Positions 1 to 11,729 of a DNA stretch of 64,000 nt are shown in pieces. The notes under the pieces are model-generated. The model had not been told where the DNA came from and made no database searches. It saw only the letters and a list, made by a program, of their open reading frames with translations. The DNA is from Asterella californica. Lineage: Eukaryota > Streptophyta > Marchantiopsida > Marchantiales > Aytoniaceae. The position numbers and the translations under genes were made by a program. Positions within the stretch are counted from its first letter, which is position 1; each line of letters starts with the position of its first letter. The stretch lies in the NCBI GenBank assembly GCA_036924285.1, contig JAYKYS010000008.1, forward strand, positions 17,717,001 through 17,781,000. The letters run 5' to 3'.

Positions 1-364
1 GGGCGATCTTAAGTCTGAAGTTAAGTTATCAGTAATAGTTCTTACTTAGGAGTCCACGTCGCCCAAGTGTCTTCTCTCTCTCTCAAGCGGGACAACGTGT
101 CTATTCCCCTGTGCGTATCTCTAGACAGCGTAGCCTGTGAACCGCTTGCATGTCCTGGGTTAAAAAGGTGCAGGTGATTTGTCCAGAACAAGGTGCATAT
201 GTCTTTTAGATGTATCAAGTATGTGGTATGACTAGTCCCGCCGAAAGTTGGAAGCCGAAAGCAGGTGTGTCATGCGCAGGAAGTAATGTTGATATTGAGT
301 GAATGGTGAGGAGCACTTGGCAGTTTTTGTACACGTGGGGACCTAACTGTATTCTACCGCGCAG
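1..364. other. upstream part of psaO, probably intron
   Basis: No transit-peptide coding segment is visible here. The stretch ends in a good acceptor (CGCGCAG at 358-364) directly before the first recognised psaO exon. It most likely holds intron and possibly untranslated sequence of psaO. The exon for the chloroplast transit peptide would then lie left of the window. Confidence 0.5.
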
Positions 365-845
365 CTTCGAGAGAGACTGGTTGAGAAAGGATCTCTCAGT
401 CATCGGGTTTGGTCTCATTGGTTGGATTGCTCCCTCAAGCATTCCAGTCATCAACGGAAATAGCTTGACCGGATTGTTTCTCGGGAGCATCGGTCCCGAG
501 CTCGCCCACTGGCCCACTGGACCCGCCCTCACCTCCCCTTTCTGGTATGTCTGCTCTCTACGCCCTAGAACCTTCAAAGCAGATCAGCCTGGGCTGTGGT
601 AATTTCGTATGCTGTTTCCTGCAGAAAGAGCTCCTGACTTTTTGGCAGCTCCTCTTTCCTCTTTATGCGGGAGGCAGTCCCCCTGCCTGTTTGAGCACCT
701 TGCACTTATGTGGGAGCTGGAACTGAATTGTGTCTCTGTTCGCAGGTTGTGGATGATCACATGGCACTTGGGTCTGTTTATCTGCCTCACATTCGGTCAA
801 ATCGGATTCAAGGGCAGGAAGGACGGATACTTCAACAAGGACTAG
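365..845 (+). CDS. psaO: photosystem I subunit O (PsaO), last two exons, 5' end outside window
   Basis: PsaO is a small two-helix thylakoid membrane protein of photosystem I, known to sit on the side where LHCII docks in state transitions. Two exons are read: 365-544 and 746-845, joined across a 201-bp intron with GTATGT donor and TTCGCAG acceptor in phase 2. Together they encode 92 residues plus TAG. The first segment carries FERDWLRKDL, followed by a hydrophobic stretch with GFGLIGW and APSSIP, then NGNSLTGLF and ELAHWPTGPALTS. The second carries WMITWHLGLFICLTFGQIGF and ends GYFNKD. Order and spacing match the mature PsaO of land plants almost residue by residue. The acceptor before FERDW supplies the last base of a Cys codon, as expected for the conserved CFERDW. 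The reading frame is intact, so the gene is likely functional. The transit-peptide exon is not in view. Confidence 0.93.
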
Positions 846-3597
846 ACTGGATTGGCTACGCACTCAAATCTGTCGATATGAATTTATCAATCGAATTTTC
901 AGTTTGCTACGGATGTACACTTTTGTAATATGTATTTAGAATTGTAATCTAGTGAACATCATGGTTGCGAAGCGGTTATGTTTCTTTGTACCATGAGTTT
1001 TTGTGTCTGGCTCCGAGGTATGTGAATTTGATTCTTCTGGGTTTGAATGTTCTTGTGTAACTTCCTCTCATGAGGCAGCTCTTTTGCATGAATGAGAATG
1101 CTCGTGAACTGAAAATTGCGCGGAAGTATAGCACTGTATATAGAAGCAACCAAAGGCGAACGTAAAAGGGATTCTGTGCGGAAAAACTCAGAACCAAAGA
1201 GACAAAATTGTACATTTGACGCATATGAAACATTCTATGACGATATGAATTCGCATATGCCAAATTCGCTCCCCAATGTGAGGATGGAATGCGGCCGATG
1301 TTGTCAAAAGGATTGATAGACATGAAAAAGCTCAAAGATTTGGTGAAAGGAAACTTGTTTCTGCAGAGGGGTGAACGGAGGAGACTAACTGGAGTGAACT
1401 GATTTGGCGGATTGCTCGGAGAGGCACTAGCTCGAACTTTGAACTTTTCTTCTGATAGGTAGGGTGAAAGTTGATATTACTTCAAATTTGTTTGTGGAAA
1501 ACAAGACGTGTAGTATTATAGTAAAATATCTGCCGACATGTTCTACGGTATTGTACCAAATAATGCATACACGAAGCAGAAAACACAAGACCAAAGTTGG
1601 TAGGTGAGAAATTTAAATTCCAGTCTCAGTTACCACCAATAGCTTGTCTTAATCTTCAGAAACATTAAAAGTAGCATGGACTTGGAACAGTACGAGGCGC
1701 ATTCCCACAAGTGATATGAATAGGAAATTGCATTATCCTAGTTGGTTTCAGTCTGTTGTCTTCAGTGAGACCATCTCATCTATTGGCTTTGAAGACACCG
1801 ACTCATTCTGGAACCTCTGCATTCCAGACTGTCCCGGAAAAGAAACTTGTAAAACAGTTCTTAACCCAACTGGCGAGAATGAGAAAAAAATGCGCCATAG
1901 GTACCTCTGTTTGTGCCTGGAACGTTTACGCGTGGCAGAATCGACTAGCGAGAGGCTCCTCTTGAAGGCTTGAGAATAGCTTCGTTTTGTTATCATATCG
2001 TGAGTGTAACAGAGCAGTATGTGAAAGCAATTACATCCTGAATTATAACATGGTATCTTAATCTGTGCGCTCGTGTCAGTACTTCAAGTCATTGTTAATA
2101 AAATGTCGAGGTTTCGGTAACCCCGACCACAGAGTGGCACTACAGTGTGTATCTACTGATATATAGTGGCACTACCCTGTGAATCCTATTGATTTGGTAT
2201 AATTGGCTATTCAGGATCATAGTCCATGCGATCAACATTGATCATGAATTGACTCTTCCAGTATCGAGGACTTAGAACTAACAGCATTCACCTCTCTCGC
2301 AATCAGATTCACTTTACAATACCCGAAGCGAGCCACAAACAAGTAAATTTGAAGCGATAACAGGAGATGCGAGTTCCCACTCAATGCGAGTTTGCACTTG
2401 TTCTTGGAACTCCATTTCTCCTCGCTCCTTGCCTACGTCCCCTTCCATCACCCCCAGCTGGCATCATTCCTCGTCATCGTACCTAGCTGTCATCGCTTAC
2501 TGATCCCTTCTCTCACCTACTGAATTACTCTAGCAATGGACTGTGCTCTGAACCTCAAAACCCTGAAGCGATGGTGCTCAAATGTGAAGAACCTCAGAGC
2601 GACGCGCAAGTCCTCTTCTCTCAAACCTTGAAAAGCTTTAGTCTTCTTCTCTCCCTAAAGCGAATGGAGTTGGACTTTGAAGCAAAGTGAAACGACTTGA
2701 GTTCTGTCTTTCTACACTTAAAAACCCTGCACCTCCTCTTAAACCTTGCATCGAAGTGGAGCGAAGAGAGAGTTCTGTATGGGAGTTCTACTCTATACAG
2801 AACTCTTACTCCTGAATCTTGCAGCAAACAATCACTCTGGACCAGGTCTGATTTTGAAGCTTGAATCTTGGATCCCTTTTCTTTGTTCTCAACTGCTAAG
2901 TGTTTCGCTAATTAACTGTCATCCATAAACGAAGATAAATGGAAACATTCAAGGCAGAGAGCGACAACATGTAAATCCAGATGATAATAAAATCTAATAC
3001 AGTACATAAATGGTTTACATATTAAACCAATTGGCAATTTAATACAGTACATAAATTGTATTCTCCCTAGACTCCTCTGATCCTTGAGATCGATGTGCGC
3101 ATAGATCTTTCGGTTCAACACATCTGTTGTGTTTAGGACTAAATCTTGAATTTCAGATTACTTTCAAAGTAATTATCGTTGTCTTTTGTGTTACGAGTAG
3201 TGGATCATCTAATTGAAAGAAATGCTAGTCCAGATTTATTCAAGATTGATTAGCTTCAACCTATGCAGCTAACAAGGAATTTCGCTCTCGTTTTAGCGGC
3301 ACTTTTTAGATACCGCTACTTACCAGATAATATAACCAATATTTTGATTATGGGAGAAACGTTCACTAATTTATAGAACTTAAGTAAATTACACCACTAC
3401 CAATAGAAAGTTCAGCTATATATTCAGCTATGGTTGATCATTCAGAAAAATAAATATTTACTGAATTTATAAACTTTGAGGAGAAGTTCCTCAAAAGTTG
3501 TAGGGCTAAGCTGGCTGTATGTGATTGATTTATTAGGGCAGGGAATGGTTTGCATGTATGCATTGATGACATGCGAAAACAGCTAAGGTATGGAGTG
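846..3597. other. psaO 3' flank and spacer, no gene recognised
   Basis: The first 100 bases are AT-rich and probably the psaO 3' untranslated region. The rest has only short open frames on both strands with no recognisable motif. I see no RNA gene, no strong repeat and no transposon motif. Confidence 0.4.
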
Positions 3598-3867
3598 TCA
3601 GTCGTACAGTAACTCTATAAGATGAACAGAAGTGATCGATCCGACGATTTCTATCAACTTCTTGTTCATGGATTCGGACCATGAGGCTTCATCCTCCATG
3701 CCATCGATGACTCCTTTAAAACGCTCCAGCCGCGGCTGGCTCATGAAGAAGTTCATTTGACGGCAGAAACGCAAGCTCCGGTTCTCTGGACATGTTCCTC
3801 GGTGATTCAGGCCAACGCAGTAAGCATCCTCATTCTTCTTCTCAATCAGTAAGCATCCTCTTTCTTG
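3598..3867 (-). other. 89-codon open stretch downstream of the broken Bet v1-like gene
   Basis: Between an in-frame TGA at 3868-3870 and a TGA at 3598-3600, the minus strand is open for 89 codons. Its right part has charged, helix-like composition (for example RLERFKGVIDGMEDEASW). It directly follows the premature stop of the Bet v1-like gene, so it could be a displaced C-terminal exon or simply chance. It has no sizeable ATG-initiated frame. A 29-bp imperfect direct duplication (motif CAGTAAGCATCCTC at 3818 and 3847) lies inside it. I do not recognise a family. Confidence 0.25.
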
Positions 3868-3908
3868 TCATTGTGAACTACTGCGTCAGCTTCCTTCATA
3901 GCAGTCGG

Positions 3909-5002
3909 TCATGACTCTATGATCGTTTTTGAATTTGAACCACTGACGGCGTTCACAGTGGTAGATTTCAGGAACTTGGTAAAGCCTTGCGCCAAATGCC
4001 CTCCTTCCACATCTGCTAGCGCTTTCATGAGAGTGCGCGCCTTCTCATGGATCGTAACGATCTCGTCTTTCACGTACGCTACCCCCGGAGCAACTGCAAG
4101 CAGGAACCAACCCATCATTTAAGCATTTCCAACTTAGACACTGAAACCTTGTTCCAGTGAGGTGATACTACCAGCCAAGTGAGAGAACGATTCAGTCCGA
4201 GTCGGTGAAACCGCCAACGGGAAGCACTGTTCTGAAACTCTATAATCTGACATTTGTTCGTTGATCGCACTAATCTCTAGATCAATTCACGCGAGAATCT
4301 GACTGAGTGGCTACTCCGACTTCAGTACAGGAGGATGTGAATGTTATTTTCGTCAAAGATCCGATCTTACCACGATGATACGGATGCGTCCGAGCTTCTT
4401 GCAGGACCTACAGAAGAAGATGCATGGCAAGAAGTTCGTAATTGCTGTCTATTCACGCGTAGAATGGCTTCACACGGAACGTGCAGTGCAGTGGTTGTAG
4501 ATTGTCAGATTCTTAAGAAAATCAAACAAGCATGTGTGTCTCTAGTGTCTGAAGTGGCTTCTCTTTTCTCCCATCTTTGTCGAAGAGTTGGATAATACAC
4601 AGATAATATAAGAAACGTGAAGCTTGAAGTCGTTCATCAAAGTAAACACTCCTCCGGTAGAGGTTTTTACGGTGGAATACACAAAACTATCTGGAGGAAT
4701 GAGATGATTGACAAACGGTGAGCAGCAGAGTCTCTTATACCAGCCAAGCGCCGGTCATTCATAGCGGCAAAGAGGTACAGAGAGAAGGGCGTACTGGATC
4801 CGTCCTTCAGAATTCGTGTGACGCCGCGCTTTCCTGACTCCAATTCACCGTCCACATGTTCTTCGACGCTGGTGATAAACTGAGGAGTGACCCCGGCGAT
4901 ATAGCTGTTCCAGAGGCTGTCCACGGGCAGAGCCACTACCATCTCAAACTTGTAGGTCGGTATCTTCCAGGGAACGGGTCGGACCACTTGAGTGGATGCC
5001 AT
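3909..5002 (-). pseudogene. Bet v1/MLP-like gene A, C-terminally truncated
   Basis: Bet v1/MLP proteins are small START-like ligand-binding proteins. Exon 1 runs from ATG at 5002 down to 4795 (GTACGC donor). Exon 2 runs from 4093 (TGCTTGCAG acceptor) to a TGA at 3909. The intron is about 701 bp in phase 1, the same phase as in the three related genes further right. Exon 1 has PTYKFEMVVALPVDSLW at the first strand and helix, and VTRILKDGS before the intron. Exon 2 has VEGGHLAQGF, the family signature. The frame stops after 130 residues at TCA-TGA, where gene B (21620-22624) has a Trp codon (EWTVSYEGG). Beyond the stop, remnants like CYEG appear only in another frame. The C-terminal helix is therefore missing. 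A TATA box lies about 120 bp upstream. A 47-nt TTG-initiated extension is less likely than the ATG. I regard it as a recent pseudogene, though a short product cannot be excluded. Confidence 0.75.
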
Positions 5003-5122
5003 GGCGGATACCTTGTACGTCAAAGGTTGATGTTACGAAGTCGATTGGAATGTTGCACATCTCGAAGTTCATGAGATCTAGAGGGAAAGAAAGCTATGAG
5101 TGAGTGAGCTCTGTCCAGTCCA

Positions 5123-5135
5123 GTTTTATATATAA
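5123..5135 (-). promoter_or_regulatory. TATA box of Bet v1-like gene A
   Basis: The minus strand reads ATTATATATAAAAC, a strong plant TATA box, about 120 bp upstream of the ATG at 5002. Its position suits the Bet v1-like gene, suggesting that the promoter outlived the coding damage. Confidence 0.5.
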
Positions 5136-6005
5136 TCCGTCCTCGTGGATCTGCATTGGTATCCTCGGAAAGATCTTGACTAACGGAGAGGAAAATCTCA
5201 TTCACGACGACGTTAGGTCAAGGGTGTTAGACTTGCATGATTACTGCAGCTCCAAACTCTTACGTTCTTACCGTACTGGTAGACGAATAGTCTTCTCACC
5301 TACATCAATAATGATAAGGGCGCTCGGTAGAATGTCGAGTATTTTTGTTTGGTCCACTGTCCATGTTTCGCCATTTCTGTTCGCGGAGTTTGGTTTGGCG
5401 AAATGCTCTTACTGATCAAGGATCCTTGACAGTTTTCTAACTGCAAAAGGTGACTCTGATAATTGTCATTGCATTAAAATTGCACGCAAAGGGGCTCTGT
5501 ACGTTCACAGCTTTTGCTATCCCTGTTTGTGTACCTTTGCCGTAGTTCCCCTGTCGGTGGTCACCTAACACCATATGTTGTTCTTTTGCAGTATAACGTA
5601 TAGGCGAACGATGACACGTTTATCTGCCACAACCCTCATATTTTCTTTCTCGTGGAAGGCTGCTGATGAATTATTATTATCAGGATACTGAAACAGGGTC
5701 AAACGAGCACGTTTCTTCATTCTGAAATTGGTATTATAGTTCAGGACTGACCGACTGTTTGTTCACGGCCCTATTTCTTTTGCATTCTTATCTACCCAAT
5801 CTGTCGGAAACATGGCATGTAGCTCGGTACAACCTTGTCAAAGGACCGAAGAATCGACATAAGACCATAGGTGCAGCGGAAGAAGTTCTGAGGATGGGGC
5901 AGAAAGTAGAGACTAGGAACTGAAACGTACTGGAATGTTCTACTCTGGAGAAAAGGAAAGAGGAACTTTAGTAGACATGGTGGTTTAGGAACCCATTCAT
6001 CGCCT
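5136..6005. other. spacer, no gene recognised
   Basis: Only short unrelated open frames on both strands. I see no element or RNA gene. Confidence 0.35.
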
Positions 6006-6118
6006 CATTCAGTGTATATATATATGACAACGCTCAAAGACAGAGGTAACACCCAGTCATTCAGTGTATATTTATGACAACTCTCAGAAGACAGAGGTAA
6101 CACCCAGCCACTCAGTGT
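6006..6118. repeat. tandem repeat, about 52 bp, just over two copies
   Basis: The unit begins CATTCAGTGTATA at 6006 and again at 6058, and includes GACAGAGGTAACACCCAG in both copies. A third partial copy starts at about 6109 (CACTCAGTGT). The first copy has a longer TA run. It lies between genes, with no sign of function. Confidence 0.8.
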
Positions 6119-6779
6119 TGATATATGTTTCTGTTGGAAGAGAACCGAACACGAGATCCACCTATCAAGAAGACTTACACATTCAGTTAGCCTCTCAGAA
6201 CCACACGCTCGTGTTAGTTTATGTGTAAGAGTATTGCACTCTTCAAGTTGCTGCGAGTTTAATATGTGTTTAACGGCTAGGAATGCAGTTTACACGTACT
6301 CACACATGTTAACAAAGAGAGCTTGGATGCGTTCCTTGTAATATTTCTGTGTTTTTGTTGTCCTTGTGCATCATTGGAAACATCCATCACTATAAACTTT
6401 CATTCACTAGTGTAACTACATCAGAAAACTGATGAGCTGTATGCGCTTTGAAGATTTCTACTATTTCCCCTAGTTTTCAACACAACTTGCTTTGGAAAGG
6501 ATACACGCGAAAAGAACCTATATTGTTCTATTCTCCCATACGTGTTCTCCCCAGATATGTAGCGCGCGTAAACTGCATATTTCCGTGTTTAACTTACTGT
6601 TATGTTACAGGTCGAAAATGATATCTCATGATCATGCACATACGAACCCGGACTGCAGGTACATATCCAATATCTCAGGTAGGCTAGCTATGACCAGGTA
6701 CAAAATTTTCCAAGAAAGATGTCAATCCACATTATAGAGTCCGAATGATTGAGCTTCCTTGAATTTCCATGCAATCGGT
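6119..6779. other. spacer, nothing recognised
   Basis: No motif or repeat of note. Open frames are short and carry no recognisable signature. Confidence 0.35.
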
Positions 6780-7560
6780 CAGAGGTTTTCCAGCTGCAAA
6801 ATTATCAAGGAGTTAAAGACTTGGCGTCTTCCAACCTCATTGCTACGATTCTCAAAATCTTGAAAGTTCTCGAACAAGTCAACCGTCATGTAAGCTTTAG
6901 AACTAGAATGCCATAGAATGCCATAGAACACCAAGATTGTTGAAACTACTGATGTTTCTATGAGTAAAAGCGTGAGGTACTCTAGACTTGTGAATAACAA
7001 ACGAAGGCAATTTTCTTTCCAAGTACTTGTCATGTTCGCAGTGAGTCGACACTAAGATATTTTTTCTTTCCACTCATAGATTCGGTGGCAAGTGTCTGAT
7101 TCGGATCTAGTTTATAGAACAAGCCGTCTCATCCATGTTGAATATGTCTTCGAGCTCATAGTTAGAAATCAAAGCTTTCAATCTTATCCCTAATCTCGTC
7201 AATAATTTTGACTGAAGCTGCTTCACCGTGATGAGCATACTCTACGATTCCATATCACTTCTTGATACCTTGCAACCATCTGTGTGAGAATTTTATCTCT
7301 GTTCCTTCTGCGCTTTCACGAGGAAAGATGTTTTGAAACATTTTCTCTTGAGTGCATAAGATCTCGTCGAGCATCGTCACACCTTGTCCGCACCTTGCTC
7401 TTCCATAGCCGATCGATAACCAAGAAAATAAGATCTTCTCCAACCTTGACAAATCCACTGCAAGAAATCTTCATCTCCAACCTTGACAAATTCAATGCAA
7501 GAAATTCTTCCTTGCGCTTCAGAACTGGCTCACGTTCATCTCATTGATGGGCTCGAGAAA
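6780..7560 (-). pseudogene. pogo/Tigger-like DDE_1 transposase relic
   Basis: Pogo/Tigger transposases are Tc1/mariner-related cut-and-paste enzymes with a CENP-B type DNA-binding front and a DDE_1 core. Reading the minus strand from 7560 down, I see HRWLQGIKK near 7260-7290, which fits the end of the CENP-B helix-turn-helix. HGEAASV follows. NMDET (7125-7139) contains the first catalytic Asp, and the next frame carries GLFYKLDPNQTLATES and SGKKK. The core motif in this family reads NMDETGLFY, so one base of a G run appears lost right after the catalytic Asp. Further on, KAYMTVDLFENF and SLIILQLEN match the segments before the second Asp. Several stops and at least two frameshifts make it non-functional. 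Terminal inverted repeats were not found. Confidence 0.65.
7437..7514. repeat. 37-bp tandem duplication inside the Tigger-like relic
   Basis: CTCCAACCTTGACAAAT occurs at about 7438 and again at about 7475, followed in both cases by a CAAGAAAT-containing tail. This local duplication adds to the damage in the transposase front. Confidence 0.7.
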
Positions 7561-8704
7561 TTTCTGTGTTGCCCAATGATTCAGAGATTTGTTGGACAAC
7601 AAATTATTCTTCATGGTACTTGTAGATATCTCGTCTCTCGGCCATGATTACTTGTGTATGACACATCTCACATCGATACTAAATATGCATATGTATCCAA
7701 AGGTTTTCTAACGGACACATTGTTTTGCTCGTAAACCTATCTCTAATCGTCATTCTAACCATTACCCAGGAAACTTTACTAGAGAACAGATCCAAGAACA
7801 TAACAATTTACAAGATAACATTAACTGCTATCTAATGTGTACTTGATGAAACAAATACTAAAAAGTATTGCTTATCCATGTAATATAGAGCAAAATACAC
7901 TATATGTCATATTCATTACTTTCAGTATTTCCCATCCTTTCATCATTGGACGTCACTTCTCTCGTGTGAACACTAACAGCTGAATATGCATCCAAGATGA
8001 ACTTCAGGGAACTTTTGCCTAATTTCTGTAGCAGAAAAGATATAAGTGTTATTCGGTAATACTGCAATAAACTGTAAAGAAAATCTAATTTAGTTGTAAG
8101 TACTAAATATTAATAGCATCTAAAGTTGCGAAGCGGTCTAAACATAACCCATAAAGAGAACTTCTTGGAGAGTAGAAAGTGTTGGAAGCTGCTGACAAAC
8201 ATATTTAATTTAAACCATACGCGAATTTATTATCTAACCCGTCTCAACGGAAGGAAGACTTCTAGAAGCTACTATTCTATTCAATAGCGAAGATTGAGTT
8301 TATGGATGGAAGACATTTGCTATTGGAATCGATGATTGGATCTTTGCCGTTTCATTAGTTTGCTCATGTGGAAAAACTAAAATATATACCACTGCGGGTC
8401 TATATACCATATACTTATGTATATATATATATATATTAAGAGACTCTCTTTTCACCCCTCGAAGCAGTGCAGTATTCACCTATTAAAGCCTTTTCTCTTG
8501 AGCTCTCTACGAGTCTCTATCACTCTGTTTTCCTTGCGCATATAATACGAGAATTACGAGAGAATACAAATGACTTAATAGTTTTCATAATTCTCACGGT
8601 TCGTGCGTTCTTGAGCAGAAGTTACAAGAATTACGAGAAAATGCAAATTTCATAAAACATCAATTGTAATAATTTTCACAGTTCTCAAGGTGCCTTCCAA
8701 ATGC
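7561..8704. other. AT-rich spacer with a (TA)n run
   Basis: No gene recognised. A (TA)9-type run lies at about 8418-8437. Two related stretches sharing AATTACGAGA(A/G)AAT start near 8549 and 8630. Confidence 0.4.
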
Positions 8705-8869
8705 CTCTATGCGTGACGCGCATAGAGTGATAAATAAATATAGCTTTTTTTCCACTCTCACCTTTCGTCGGGTCATTCCAGGGACTAATTCACCTATCAT
8801 ATAGGTGAATTACTGAGCATCCTTGCATATATATGTATTATTCTCTCTTCCAAAGTCCGGAAGAGAGAA
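8705..8869. repeat. cluster of three near-perfect hairpins
   Basis: Three inverted repeats follow each other. The first is CTCTATGC with GCATAGAG (about 8705-8726). The second is TAATTCACCTAT with ATAGGTGAATTA around a 3-base loop (8786-8812). The third is TTCTCTCTTCC with GGAAGAGAGAA (about 8841-8869). The motif ATTCACCTAT also occurs near 8470 and 9165. No coding sequence is near. Confidence 0.7.
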
Positions 8870-11690
8870 ATATGCAGAGGCGGTTTAATTCATTATCAAA
8901 AGGTTTGGTATAAATCAGTATGTTGATTAACTGAGCTGAGCAGACTGCTTCACTTATATCCTCCAAGGCAGGTATAGACTCCTTGCACTTATGGGTTAAG
9001 TCTAGCTCTTTCTGCACCTGCTGGACTAATTAACATATTATAATTAAAGAATAGTCTAATTATTTTACTTACTTATGATAGGATTATTATCTAACATATA
9101 TGTTTTTTCTTATATCATGAAAGGAGCAAAAGTTCCCCAAAAGTTAATATCGAGCACGCACATTCACCTATCAATTCTACACATCATCGTGATCAGATCC
9201 AAACAAATGATAATGCTTTCTTCTGTTCTATTTTAGCTTAGAGCAAGGCCGCATCTGCATGATCAGTTTAGATTAGCATAGATCAATGGAAAAAACTATC
9301 AGTCTTCAACCCTGCAAAACTGTAGCTGCTATTCATAGAGTTTTGATTCCAAATCTGTGTTTGCACCGGAACCGTGAAACTACAGTTTCGTACACGTGCG
9401 AAATTGGGAAGATGTGAGTGCAAGTTTGAAGATCTGCTGCGAATCTGTGGTCGCAGACTGCTGTTTCTATTCGTGCTCGAAGTAAATTCACTGGATGTTC
9501 AATCTGCATGTCATCGTGAATATCGTCTACTTACGCTGATCGAATTCTCGTGTGTGATTCTCAAAAATGTTGAGCTCACTGTGAAACCATGCTCTCCAAG
9601 GACCCATATCGTGAAACGGTAGAATATGTATTGCAGATGATCCAGGGTTTTCGAAACTGAAACCATGTTCTAGTTCGGGGTATTCATTTATTAACAATCC
9701 TCTTCTACACGTTTGGAAACTGAAAATGTTATCCTGAAACTGCAGGTACAGCTACACTCTTAGAGTGGTAGCTTTAAACCACAAGTATCGATATAAGGAC
9801 TCTGGATCACCTTAACTCTCTTTTCCACTAGTTTGCGTTTGCGGAGCACAGGAAAGTTTTTCTCATAAATTACTTTTTATCAGTAATGTCTGAGATATAT
9901 GGAGTTAGAAACGCTAGATGGTCCAATAGTTAATTTCGTTAAACATAAATGAGAGTAAAATAGAGTGTTTTTATTCAGAAAAATAAATTTTTTGGAGTTC
10001 ATTTTTATAAAAATATAGTACTTTATATCTTTTTTTGAAGTTTTATAGTAAAATAAGATTTTGAAAAATTCAAAATTGATATTTAATTTAATTTAATATA
10101 TTAATTTAATATAAAAATAAAATAAAATATTAGATTTATGACTTGACTCTCAAGTGATATGAAAAAATAAATCTAAGTAAATCCTTGAGTAAAAATGATA
10201 AGGTTTATTGGAGAAAGAAGAACATTTACTACCATTCTTTCCCTACTAATATTCTCTTTCGAAATACGATGTACATACGATTAATCTATTATCTAACCCA
10301 TTTGAGAGGAAGGGTTAATGAGTACATTCAAAATTGTTTTCTATTCGTTCCGTAAAGAGGATTTTATGTCGATCTTGGATCACGCTTCGTCAATTCGTTC
10401 ATATATTTAACAGCTCTTTCGTATCCACGAAATTTGGTTTTCATATTCATGATTCTCTGATTAACTTTTAGTTAGTCGAGGGTCGAAAATAAACTCACAT
10501 TTCTATGACGTATGCTTTTCAGAAACAAGAAATATGATAGAGAATGCTTTTTAATTTAATCATTTCAAGAAAAAATAAACCTAATTATGGGGAATATTCA
10601 TTTTTGGGAGAACAAAAGAACGTGGAACATCAATAGGAATCCGGAATCTCTATCCTACCTTCGTGCTTATCGTGGTTTCCGTTAAGAACAATTTCTAAAA
10701 GAATAATAGAATTACCGACCTCCAGTATTCCCACGAGAAAAGCTACGGCAGCTTCTGTCGGAGCTGCCGAACCGACATCAGTATGGAATGGACTCAGGGT
10801 TGGTGACTTGACCGGTCACAAGGGCCACGTGTAGCCGGTTCCAGTGGTGTAGCCGACTCGCCGACCGGCTGACTCTAGCATGTATGGTAGATGGACAATC
10901 GTGAAGCTAAAAGCAGACCATTTACTGTTTGTTATCTAATTTGGACTAGAAACCAAGATTTCTTTGAATTCCAATAAACATTGTCAAGCATTATCATCTT
11001 TTGCCTGACATGTGAAGACACAAGGTCCCATTGACTCCATGATTAGTCAACCATAGTCAGTGTGTAATTCAATGCATTCTGTGAGAGGTAAGTACGAGCA
11101 TGACTTTCTTTCATGCAATGATGCACCACAAATCTTCTAATGCCTCGTGAGTTTTGGCACTCTTCATAAGAGTCAATAATATACATGTGTGCAACATGAA
11201 TTTCTTGGGAACTTTTGCTCACCTTTTGTTATCATAAAATATAATAATAAATATAATTTTCTGCAGAAATTTTATGATAAGTTGATAAGAAAATTCAAAT
11301 TTAACTATAAATGTTAAATAGTATCGGCACTTAGAGTTGTAACTAGATATAATCCATAAAGAAAACATAGACAGACGCACTATCGATAGACTATTAACAA
11401 AAAATATCATTTTAACTATTAATCAAATAATTAATATATTATATAACCCTTTGTAAAGAAACGATTAAATAATAAAATAAACCTTTGCATCTTCCATCAG
11501 AAGGAGATGAATAATATGCAAGTAACACGTCTTCATAAATGTCAAATGATCAGATCATAGATCTTCGAATGCTATTGTGGTCCAATTAAGTCATTTTTGA
11601 ATGCTTATGATCAAGAGTTAAATTTCTCTTTCTTTAAACTGCAGAACTCTGTCCTCGTTGATTTGGTAAAGTTGATATCTTTCTTAAACC
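8870..11690. other. AT-rich spacer, nothing recognised
   Basis: Very AT-rich, especially 9950-10140 and 11220-11480. The open frames here look random. No transposon motif or RNA gene was seen. Confidence 0.4.
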
Positions 11691-11698
11691 CTCGCTCC

Positions 11699-11710
11699 CC
11701 ATATAAAAAG
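11699..11710 (+). promoter_or_regulatory. TATA box upstream of the small gene at 12471
   Basis: CCATATAAAAAGAGG is a close match to the plant TATA consensus. It lies before a C/T-rich stretch that looks like a 5' leader, and about 760 bp upstream of the coding segment starting at 12471. It may serve that gene, perhaps with an intron or a long leader. Confidence 0.5.
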
Positions 11711-11729
11711 AGGTCTGAAGATTTTTCCG

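Noticed and set aside
976..1335. A 119-codon minus-strand frame downstream of psaO
   Set aside because: No domain, no splice or promoter context, and composition typical of noncoding DNA.
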